In this document: one piece after another, positions 6,778 through 11,854 of the stretch | Layout of the letters: each line of letters starts with the position of its first letter | How positions within the stretch are numbered: position 1 is the stretch's first letter | Origin: Bacillota bacterium | GTDB lineage: Bacteria; Bacillota; Clostridia; Christensenellales; Aristaeellaceae | Direction: 5' to 3' | Assembly: GCA_023391725.1 (NCBI GenBank) | Contig: JAEWAH010000066.1 | Location: forward strand, 1-11,854 | Length of the DNA stretch: 11,854 nt | Translations under genes and position numbers: made by a program | The notes under the pieces: model-generated | Database searches by the model: none | Told to the model about the DNA's origin: nothing | What the model saw: the letters and a program-made list of their open reading frames with translations, nothing else

Positions 6778-6970
6778 TTGAAAGGGGGGAAGCTTCGCTT
6801 GTAAGCCCCGTGGGGATGGGAGATAGGGGCAGGAAGGTGGGGCCGTAGGGCTGGGAAGTGGTTTTTGAAAACGAAGCAGTGGGGGTGGGAGGCGGTGGAG
6901 TGCGCTTTATTGGTGTACAAGTGGGGGCAATGGGTGTGACGGTGGGTTTTGAGGGTGACGGCGTAGGCGC
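6778..6970. other. G-rich tract without a convincing gene
   Basis: The plus strand carries 13 runs of three or more G between 6784 and 6955, with few C. GGGG-AT-GGG-AGATA-GGGG and then runs at 6839-6842, 6848-6850 and 6853-6855 give a plausible G-quadruplex potential on the plus strand. A 91-codon frame on the minus strand (7033 to 6758) has a Thr/Pro-rich low-complexity middle but no signal peptide, no domain and no good ribosome site. I treat this as a compositional consequence or remnant. Together with the next entries it accounts for the gene-free stretch 6756-7267. Confidence 0.5.
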
Positions 6971-7025
6971 GCGTCGATGAGTGTACATACAACGAGGATG
7001 CAGGAAAGCATATGATTGGGTTGGC

Positions 7026-7054
7026 TTGACCATGCTTGTTTCTCACTATATAAC
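7026..7054 (+). promoter_or_regulatory. Promoter-like sequence with no gene directly downstream
   Basis: TTGACC (7026-7031), 17 bases, TATAAC (7049-7054): one mismatch from consensus in each hexamer. The start would be near 7061. No credible gene follows until 7268, so it may add an upstream transcript to the membrane-protein/XRE operon, make a short RNA, or be inactive. Confidence 0.45.
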
Positions 7055-7089
7055 TTATTTAAGTGAGGGGGGTAGAGGCTTCTCACTTA
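7042..7089. repeat. Three alternating complementary repeats (CTCACT / AAGTGAG / CTCACTTA)
   Basis: CTCACT (7042-7047) and CTCACTTA (7082-7089) are both complementary to TAAGTGAG (7060-7067). The middle copy could pair with either side, giving two mutually exclusive hairpins, or the copies could be protein half-sites. The first copy overlaps the promoter-like sequence at 7026-7054, and the other two lie at and beyond its expected start. Confidence 0.5.
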
Positions 7090-7190
7090 TAGAGCATACG
7101 CGGCTGCCGGCGGCTGTCCTGGCCTCCCAAATGTTTTATGATCAAGGTCCTTTTGTTATCATGTAAAAAAGATGGTTCATTATGTAAAAA

Positions 7191-7223
7191 AAACTTGACA
7201 ACAAGTTTAATATGATTTACCAT
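7191..7223 (+). promoter_or_regulatory. Promoter with overlapping palindrome, driving the membrane protein/XRE pair
   Basis: TTGACA (7195-7200), 17 bases, then TACCAT (7218-7223), a weaker -10 with four of six matches. The perfect inverted repeat AAACTTG-ACAA-CAAGTTT (7191-7208) overlaps the -35. A second ACAAGTT lies at 7240-7246, and GTTCGAAC (7226-7233), a perfect eight-base palindrome, sits at the expected start point. Two ATGTAAAAAA tracts begin 21 bases apart (7161 and 7182), upstream of the -35, and resemble an UP element. The small XRE protein of this operon is the obvious candidate ligand, by inference. Confidence 0.65.
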
Positions 7224-7267
7224 ATGTTCGAACTAAGTTACAAGTTGCTTATAAAGGAGAGGACAAT

Positions 7268-7762
7268 ATGTCTTACAAAGAAAAAAGGAAGATTACAGAG
7301 ATGGCCGCGGGGCTGGCGGTCATCATTGCCTACTGCATCCATGCGCTGGGCAAGTATCATCAGGGGTTGGCCGATTTGAATGATTTCAAGTACTGGGCAA
7401 GCACAATGCTGGTCTTTGTTGGTATCTCCATTGGCGTGGTGATCGTCATTGAAATCCTCTTCCACATTGTCTATGCCGTAGGGATCGCCGTCAGGGAAAG
7501 GGCGAAAGACGATAAGGAGATTGGCAAGACCATTGAATCTTCTATGGTAGAGGATGAAATGGATAAGCTCATCGAGCTCAAATCCCTTAGGATCGGCTAT
7601 TCCATGACCGGGTTTGGGATCATGGCGGGGCTTGTGTCCCTGGTACTGAATGCCCCGCCGGCAGTGATGCTCAACCTTCTGTATGTGTGCTGCGCTCTAG
7701 GGTCGCTGGCGGAGGGCGTCATGAGCCTATACTATTACAGGAAGGGCGTCAAAAATGGCTAA
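7268..7762 (+). CDS. Small four-helix membrane protein paired with an XRE regulator
   Basis: This 164-residue protein has hydrophobic segments at about 12-28, 43-75 (long, perhaps helix plus re-entrant part), 110-127 and 131-155. Between them is a charged cytoplasmic stretch (about 76-108, rich in Lys, Glu and Asp). It ends SLYYYRKGVKNG, a tail like that of the small membrane proteins encoded beside XRE regulators in many Firmicutes. I base that on resemblance only. AAAGGAG at eight-base spacing supports the ATG at 7268. Its last eight bases overlap the XRE gene start, so translation of the two is coupled. A role in passing a membrane signal to the regulator is conceivable but unproven. Confidence 0.82.
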   Translation: MSYKEKRKITEMAAGLAVIIAYCIHALGKYHQGLADLNDFKYWASTMLVFVGISIGVVIVIEILFHIVYAVGIAVRERAKDDKEIGKTIESSMVEDEMDKLIELKSLRIGYSMTGFGIMAGLVSLVLNAPPAVMLNLLYVCCALGSLAEGVMSLYYYRKGVKNG

Positions 7763-7979
7763 GAAACTTACGATCACCAATGAAATACGAAAGCTGCGCT
7801 TCTTCACGGGTGAGATGACCCAGCAGGAGCTGGCCGAGAAAGCGGGGGTATCCAGGCAGACCATCATCGCCGTGGAGGCGGGCAAGTACGCCCCGTCGCT
7901 GGAGCTGGCGTTCCGCATCGCTGACGCTTTCGGCGTGAAGATCGGCGAAGTCTTCGATTATAGAGTAGAAGAAAAATAG
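7755..7979 (+). CDS. Small XRE (Cro/CI-type) helix-turn-helix regulator
   Basis: This 74-residue protein is little more than a single HTH_3 domain. MTQQELAEKAGVSRQTIIAV (about 21-40) is the helix-turn-helix, followed by EAGKYAPSLELAFRIADAFG, the conserved helices 4 and 5, and IGEVFDYRVEEK. This matches the compact regulator type that ends after the dimer-stabilising helix, with no ligand domain. Any signal must therefore come from a partner, most simply the membrane protein it overlaps by eight bases. AGGAAGGG lies eight to nine bases upstream of the start. Likely targets are the palindromes at 7191-7246 in its own operon promoter. No terminator is evident before the dehydrogenase gene 87 bases downstream, so co-transcription is possible. 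Confidence 0.92.
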   Translation: MAKKLTITNEIRKLRFFTGEMTQQELAEKAGVSRQTIIAVEAGKYAPSLELAFRIADAFGVKIGEVFDYRVEEK

Positions 7980-8066
7980 GCATGCATGCGTACAATGTAA
8001 ACGCTTAAGGATTGTTTTTGACCGCCCCATGCCCAAACTGACCGCACACGTGTAAGGAGGGAGAAT

Positions 8067-9017
8067 ATGAAGGCCGCCGTTTATGAAAAGCGCGGCGCGC
8101 CGGGCGTTTTCCGCGAGGTGGAGAAGCCGGCGCCCAAAGACAACGAGGTACTGGTGAAGATCTACGCATCGTCGGTCAATGCGCTGGATTACCGTTTAAT
8201 CCGCATGGGCTTGGGTATCCCCGAACGCAGGATATTTGGCGCCGCCATTGCGGGGCGGGTAGAGGAAGCGGGCAAAAATGTGCGGTTGTTCCGCTTGGGA
8301 GACGAGGTATTCGGCGATATTTTCGCCTGCGGCATGGGCGGATTTGCAGAATATGCGGCTGTGCCTGAAACCATGCTGGTACGAAAGCCCTCCGGCGTAT
8401 CGTTTGAGGATGCTGCATCATTGCCGGTGGCTGCCGAAACCGCACTGCTGGCGCTTCTGGACAAAGGGAACATCCGGCCGGGCCAGAGGGTGCTCATCTA
8501 CGGCGCGGGCGGCGGCGTGGGTACCTTTGCGGTGCAGCTTGCCAGGCTGCTTGGAGCGCATGTCACAGCCGTCTGCGGCGAGGGCAGCATGGAGATGGTG
8601 CGCTCCCTGGGAGCGGACCGGGTCATCGACTACCGGCGGGAGGATTGCCTGAAAGGCAAAGACCGCTACGATCTGATTTTGGCAGTGAACGGAGGCCGGA
8701 TGCTCCTTTCGTATAGGAAAGCCCTGAACCCGGGCGGCATATGCATCGTCGTGGGCGGCGCGATGTCCAAGATTATACAGGCTCTGGCCACCAGATCCAT
8801 CCTGTCCTTGGGGAGCAAAAAGTTCTGCGTACTGTCGGCAAAAACTTCGTTGGATAACTTGTCGTTTCTGGCGAGCCTTGTACAGACAGGCAAGTTGCGG
8901 GTTGCTATCGACAGGCGGTATCCCCTGAGTGAAGCGGGGGCGGCCATTCAATACTTAATGAAGGGCCATGCAAAGGGAAAGGTGATCGTCAGCATCGTGA
9001 AGGAAGGAAATTCATGA
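8067..9017 (+). CDS. NAD(P)-dependent zinc-free medium-chain dehydrogenase (quinone oxidoreductase-like)
   Basis: This 316-residue protein has the MDR fold in order: N-terminal GroES-like domain (about 1-125) with the family signatures VLVKIYASSVNALDYR and GDEVFG, then a Rossmann domain with YGAGGGVGTFAVQLAR (about 145-160) as the dinucleotide-binding glycine motif, and a C-terminal GroES-like return ending KGHAKGKVIVSI. The structural four-cysteine zinc loop is absent, as in quinone oxidoreductases. The length suits this subfamily. It would use NADPH (or NADH) to reduce quinones, enones or similar electrophiles; the substrate is unknown. TAAGGAGG with six-base spacing is a very strong ribosome site. 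A terminator follows. It may share a transcript with the XRE pair upstream, since no own promoter is obvious in the 87-base gap. Confidence 0.93.
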   Translation: MKAAVYEKRGAPGVFREVEKPAPKDNEVLVKIYASSVNALDYRLIRMGLGIPERRIFGAAIAGRVEEAGKNVRLFRLGDEVFGDIFACGMGGFAEYAAVPETMLVRKPSGVSFEDAASLPVAAETALLALLDKGNIRPGQRVLIYGAGGGVGTFAVQLARLLGAHVTAVCGEGSMEMVRSLGADRVIDYRREDCLKGKDRYDLILAVNGGRMLLSYRKALNPGGICIVVGGAMSKIIQALATRSILSLGSKKFCVLSAKTSLDNLSFLASLVQTGKLRVAIDRRYPLSEAGAAIQYLMKGHAKGKVIVSIVKEGNS

Positions 9018-9053
9018 AACGTTCTTCATAAATACGAAGCGCCGGATGCAAAA

Positions 9054-9073
9054 CCGCGAACCAGTCTTCGCGG
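9054..9073 (+). other. Small hairpin ahead of the dehydrogenase terminator
   Basis: CCGCGAA (9054-9060) and TTCGCGG (9067-9073) form a perfect seven-pair hairpin with a six-base loop. It lies between the dehydrogenase stop and its terminator, eight bases before the terminator stem, and probably protects the 3' end of the mRNA. No T-run follows it. Confidence 0.5.
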
Positions 9074-9081
9074 CATGGAAT

Positions 9082-9108
9082 GGGCAGCAGGGGCTGCCCG
9101 TTTTTTTT
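9082..9108 (+). terminator. Intrinsic terminator of the dehydrogenase gene
   Basis: GGGCAGC (9082-9088) and GCTGCCC (9093-9099) form a seven-pair stem with a four-base loop, followed by one G and eight T. No confident promoter is visible in the remaining 108 bases before the transpeptidase gene. Confidence 0.92.
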
Positions 9109-9216
9109 GTAGAATGTAAAAGAATTCTATCTGTATATGTGCAACTAAACACGAAGGTGATTCGTCCTATGATATGGAAATGTTCATTTCTAGTTCTTAT
9201 AGCGAAGAGGTGCCCG

Positions 9217-10944
9217 ATGAAGAAACTTATTGTATGGATGATGGTGTGCGCACTCCTTCTATCAGGTGTCTTTGCATTGGCGCAAAGCGGGACACAACCT
9301 ACTGCTCAATCCGGGTCCACCCAACTTGTTTCACTTAAATACGGGGACGAGGGGGATGCGGTGGCCCGGCTTCAGACAAAGCTTACCGAGCTGAAGTATT
9401 ACACTGGAAACATCAGCGGATTATACCGTGAGGGCACCCAGGCGGCCGTTCGTAAATTCCAGGAGGAATTTGCCCTTGAGGTAACGGGCATCGCCGATGT
9501 AAAAACTCAGGAACAGCTTTTCGCCACCCAATACCGCCCGCTGGAAAAAGGTGATTCCGGGGATGCGGTGAAGGCGCTGCAAAACAGGCTGACAGAGCTT
9601 GGCTATTACAACGGCAAGGTCAGCGGCAATTATCTGGAAGGCACCTATTATGCCATTCATTCCTTCCAGCAGGTCAATGGTCTTGGGATCACCGGCAAGG
9701 CAGACGTGAAGACTCAGGAGCTTCTTTTCGACAGGGAGAAGGCGCTTCCCAAAAACGCTGCTACGCCCACTCCCGCGCCACGTAGCACCCCGGCTCCCAC
9801 CATCGTTCCCGAAGGGAGCAGCGATGAAGGCCCGGTAGTACTCAGCGGAGAAAATGCGCCCACGGCGGCAGCTACGGAGGTACCCTTCTCAAAGAAACTG
9901 CAGCGCGGTTCCACCGGCAGCCAGGTAAAGCTGCTTCAAACGCGGCTGACGGAACTGGGCTTCTATCAGGGCCCCATCTCCGGCAACTTCATGAACCAGA
10001 CCCGGGATGCGGTGCGCGCTTTCCAAACGCATAACGCCCTGACGGTGGATGGCATCGCCGGCAAGGAAACCTGGGACATGATCTTCAACAACGATCTGGT
10101 GGCTGACGCTTCCGCCACTCCCAAGCCCACCCCGGTGCCCACGCCCATCCCTTACGCCATCACGGTGGATGTGCGCAACCAGGTGGCGACTGTATACGGC
10201 CGGGATGAGCAGGGCCAGTATACGAACGTGGTTAGGCAGATGATCTGCTCCACCGGCACAAAGGCCAATCCCAGCGACCTGGGCGATTGGACATTGAACG
10301 GAAGCACCGCCCGTTGGGCCTACTTTCCCAAATGGGGTTCCAACGCCCAGTACTGGACCAGGATCAACAAGTCCATAGCGTTCCATTCGGTGATCTACAA
10401 TTCCACCAACACCATGGACCTGGCGACCGGTTCCTACTACGCCCTGGGCTCCCGGGCCTCCCACGGCTGCATCCGCCTCCTGGTGAACGACGCCAAGTGG
10501 GTGTATGAAAACGTAGGCAAGGGCACCGTGGTAACCATTACTGACAAGCTGCCTTCCGATCCGGAACTTACCCAATCCTTGAAGCCGGCGGCGCTTGACA
10601 AGAGCAGGATGCTGCCCAAGCCCACTGCGGCGCCCACCCCGCCTCCCGCGTACGACAGCGCAAAGCAGCCCCCCCAGCCCTTCAGGACACTGGATAAGGG
10701 CTCCAAAGGCGAGGACGTGTACTGGCTGCAGATGAAGCTTACAGAACTGGGCTACTACAAGGGCAGTATAACTGGCGGCTACTACGGCGGCACGCAAGCG
10801 GCGGTGAAGGCCTTCCAGAAAGCCAATGGCCTGACGGCGGATGGCGTAGCCGGGACCAAGACCCAAAAAGTGATCTACGGGGATGTGCTGGGTTCGCCCG
10901 CTCCTATCGTAACACCCACGCCCAGCCCCACCAAGAAACCGTGA
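9217..10944 (+). CDS. Secreted L,D-transpeptidase (YkuD) with four peptidoglycan-binding repeats
   Basis: This 575-residue protein starts with a signal peptide (MKKLIVWMMVCALLLSG, cleavage near 21-24). Peptidoglycan-binding repeats of the PG_binding_1 type follow at about 38-102, 108-171 and 226-290, each with the pattern GD.GDAV..LQ..LTELGYY and TG.AD..TQ. The YkuD catalytic domain spans about 313-443. It holds SHGCIRL with the nucleophile Cys418, plus His390 upstream. A fourth binding repeat lies at about 490-553, and the chain ends in a Pro/Thr tail. Pro/Thr linkers (about 182-195, 301-312, 467-478) separate the modules. It would make 3-3 cross-links in the cell wall outside the membrane. 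ATG 9217 follows GAAGAGG at six-base spacing and is followed directly by the signal peptide. The in-frame start at 9046 is rejected because it would run through the upstream terminator. Confidence 0.95.
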   Translation: MKKLIVWMMVCALLLSGVFALAQSGTQPTAQSGSTQLVSLKYGDEGDAVARLQTKLTELKYYTGNISGLYREGTQAAVRKFQEEFALEVTGIADVKTQEQLFATQYRPLEKGDSGDAVKALQNRLTELGYYNGKVSGNYLEGTYYAIHSFQQVNGLGITGKADVKTQELLFDREKALPKNAATPTPAPRSTPAPTIVPEGSSDEGPVVLSGENAPTAAATEVPFSKKLQRGSTGSQVKLLQTRLTELGFYQGPISGNFMNQTRDAVRAFQTHNALTVDGIAGKETWDMIFNNDLVADASATPKPTPVPTPIPYAITVDVRNQVATVYGRDEQGQYTNVVRQMICSTGTKANPSDLGDWTLNGSTARWAYFPKWGSNAQYWTRINKSIAFHSVIYNSTNTMDLATGSYYALGSRASHGCIRLLVNDAKWVYENVGKGTVVTITDKLPSDPELTQSLKPAALDKSRMLPKPTAAPTPPPAYDSAKQPPQPFRTLDKGSKGEDVYWLQMKLTELGYYKGSITGGYYGGTQAAVKAFQKANGLTADGVAGTKTQKVIYGDVLGSPAPIVTPTPSPTKKP

Positions 10945-10986
10945 CGCTACTCCTTAAGAAACCGAAGATGATATAAAGGAATAGAG

Positions 10987-11025
10987 AAGGCCCCGGGAGA
11001 GGAGAAAATCCTTTCCCGGGGCCTT
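10987..11025. terminator. Long GC-rich hairpin between convergent genes, probable terminator
   Basis: The arms 10987-11002 and 11010-11025 form a 16-pair stem with one G-U pair and a seven-base loop. It lies 42 bases after the transpeptidase stop and about 140 bases after the SplB-like stop. No clean T-run follows on the plus strand (GTGATATG). The minus side is only modestly T-rich (CTCTATTCCTTTATA). It may serve both genes. Confidence 0.6.
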
Positions 11026-11085
11026 GTGATATGTGGCTGGGGTGGTCAATTCCCCAAAAGCCTTCCTCGTCTTGCCTTCCCATTT

Positions 11086-11153
11086 AGGGGAAGGTGGCGC
11101 CGCAGCGCCGGAGGAGGAAAGGGGAAGGTGCCGCCCGCAAGCGGCGGAGGAGG
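11086..11153. repeat. Two tandem REP-like GC-rich repeat units
   Basis: Unit A (11086-11117, 32 bases) and unit B (11120-11153, 34 bases) both begin AGGGGAAGGTG and end GGAGGAGG. Each encloses a different small hairpin: GGCGC-CGCA-GCGCC in A and GCCGC-CCGCAA-GCGGC in B. The hairpin core differs while the flanks are conserved, as in mobile or selected REP-type elements. A flanking hairpin CCTTCCC/GGGAAGG (11075-11094) overlaps unit A. The block fills the space between the SplB-like stop and the terminator-like hairpin. Confidence 0.75.
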
Positions 11154-11162
11154 CATAGCTGC

Positions 11163-11854
11163 CTAAATGAAGCTCATCTGCCGGGACTGCCGGGCAAGCA
11201 TCGCCTGGTTGATATCCGGGAAGCGGTACAAAAGGCCCAGACGGCCGCATTCCTCCTGAAACAACTTTTTCAGTTCCTTGGCCCGGGGGCTTGGGCAAAT
11301 GTAGTCAAGCCCGAAAGTCTGGGCGTATTTTTCTTTGATGCCGGGGAAGTCTCGGTCAAGCGCCTGATAGAAATACTCCCTGTCGCCTTCGCGCAGCGTC
11401 ATTCCGAAGTGGCACACTACAAACTGCCCGCCGCACTCCTTTGTCCTGCGCAGGATAGCGCATATGTTTTCCTTGGTATCCGTTAAAAAGGGAAGCACGG
11501 GGTTGAGCCATACCCCGGCGTATACCCCCGCCTGTGAGAGGGTGGCCAATGCTTCAAACCGCAATGACGTGGGGGAGGCGTAGGGCTCTATTTTTTTGCT
11601 CAGCTCATCACTGTCCGTGGTGATGGAAAAGCAGGCCCGCACCGGGGTCTTCAGCTGGATAGCCGCTAAAAGCTCTGCATCCCTTGCGGCCAAAGCGGAC
11701 TTGGTGGTGAAGGCTGCACCAAACCCATATTGGAGCAGCAGCTGAAAGGCTCCCCTGGTGACCTGAAGCTCCTCCTCAAAGGGGTTGTAAGGGTCGCTCA
11801 TGGCCCCGGTGGATACAAGCCCGGTCTTGCGCTTGCGGCGCAATTCGTCCCGGA
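11163..11854 (-). CDS. SplB-like radical SAM protein, C-terminal part (5' end outside window)
   Basis: The frame is open through the end of the window, so only the last ~230 residues are present and no start can be given. A TTG at 11843 is internal. The visible part begins RDELRRKRKTGLVSTGAMSD, then PYNPFEEELQVTRGAFQLLL and TTKSALAARD. These are the hallmarks of the COG1533 group of radical SAM proteins related to spore photoproduct lyase, just downstream of the iron-sulfur site. The CxxxCxxC cluster motif would lie outside the window. The following part carries a TIM-barrel pattern (ACFSITTDSDELSKKIEPYA; VYAGVWLNPVLPFL). True SplB repairs spore photoproduct, but many relatives have unknown substrates, so function is open. 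The stop codon abuts a REP-like repeat block. Confidence 0.88.
   Translation of the reverse strand, partial: RDELRRKRKTGLVSTGAMSDPYNPFEEELQVTRGAFQLLLQYGFGAAFTTKSALAARDAELLAAIQLKTPVRACFSITTDSDELSKKIEPYASPTSLRFEALATLSQAGVYAGVWLNPVLPFLTDTKENICAILRRTKECGGQFVVCHFGMTLREGDREYFYQALDRDFPGIKEKYAQTFGLDYICPSPRAKELKKLFQEECGRLGLLYRFPDINQAMLARQSRQMSFI

Noticed and set aside
6981..7166. 61-codon plus-strand frame in the gap before 7268
   Set aside because: It has no ribosome site, no recognisable domain, and overlaps the promoter-like and repeat sequences. Best read as chance.
7982..8046. Terminator or operator between the XRE gene and the dehydrogenase gene (ACAAT...ATTGTTTTT and two TGACCGC copies)
   Set aside because: The stem is only about five AT-rich pairs and the direct repeat is seven bases. 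Both are too weak to call.
9046..9216. 57-residue N-terminal extension of the L,D-transpeptidase
   Set aside because: It runs through the upstream hairpin and T-tailed terminator (9054-9108). The ATG at 9217 has a ribosome site and begins a proper signal peptide.
9889..10866. 325-codon minus-strand frame opposite the L,D-transpeptidase
   Set aside because: It is a shadow of the GC-rich coding strand. It has Gly/His/Arg-rich composition without domains, while the plus strand has clear motifs.
11086..11153. CRISPR array
   Set aside because: There are only two units with no unique spacers, and the variable part is a hairpin core inside the unit.

Overview
The window looks like chromosomal DNA from a Gram-positive, Clostridia-type member of the Firmicutes. 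This is an inference. It rests on strong AGGAGG-type ribosome binding sites, consensus sigma-A promoters (TTGACA/TATAAT), T-rich intrinsic terminators, a many-repeat peptidoglycan-binding L,D-transpeptidase with Pro/Thr linkers, and a compact membrane-protein/XRE-regulator pair. Coding DNA is fairly GC-rich, while the intergenic stretch at 3600-4050 is AT-rich. I saw no phage genes, transposase, CRISPR array or conjugation gene.

Layout. (1) 1-2686, plus strand: the 3' end of an ABC exporter operon, with an ATPase (5' end outside the window) and two ABC-2 type permeases that overlap. (2) 2721-2908: a tRNA-Lys(CTT) gene with its own consensus promoter and terminator. (3) 2922-3600, minus strand: a small secreted protein with an Ig-like region and a strong terminator. 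Upstream of it, also on the minus strand, lies a separate short transcription unit (3705-3818) with an extended -10 promoter, a hairpin that could form a pseudoknot, and an intrinsic terminator. I take this to be a candidate regulatory RNA. (4) 3974-6755, plus strand: a TetR-type regulator, a polytopic membrane protein and a family 3 membrane acyltransferase in a tight operon. A consensus promoter drives it, two near-identical palindromic operators overlap that promoter, and it ends in a strong terminator. (5) 6756-7190: about 430 bases with no convincing gene, holding an unusually G-rich tract, an orphan promoter-like sequence and a set of mutually complementary repeats. (6) 7191-9108, plus strand: a four-helix membrane protein overlapping a small XRE-type DNA-binding protein, then a zinc-free quinone-oxidoreductase-like dehydrogenase and a terminator. 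(7) 9217-10944, plus strand: a secreted L,D-transpeptidase with four peptidoglycan-binding repeats around the catalytic domain. (8) 10987-11854: a hairpin, tandem GC-rich REP-like repeats, and the C-terminal part of a SplB-like radical SAM protein on the minus strand.

How the genes work together. Much of the window concerns the cell envelope: export, a membrane acyltransferase under TetR control, a secreted Ig-like protein, and peptidoglycan cross-linking. Two regulator-plus-membrane-protein modules (TetR and XRE) sit next to promoters carrying palindromes that suit autoregulation. The least explained items are the short minus-strand RNA unit, the G-rich gap and the repeat element at the end of the SplB-like gene.
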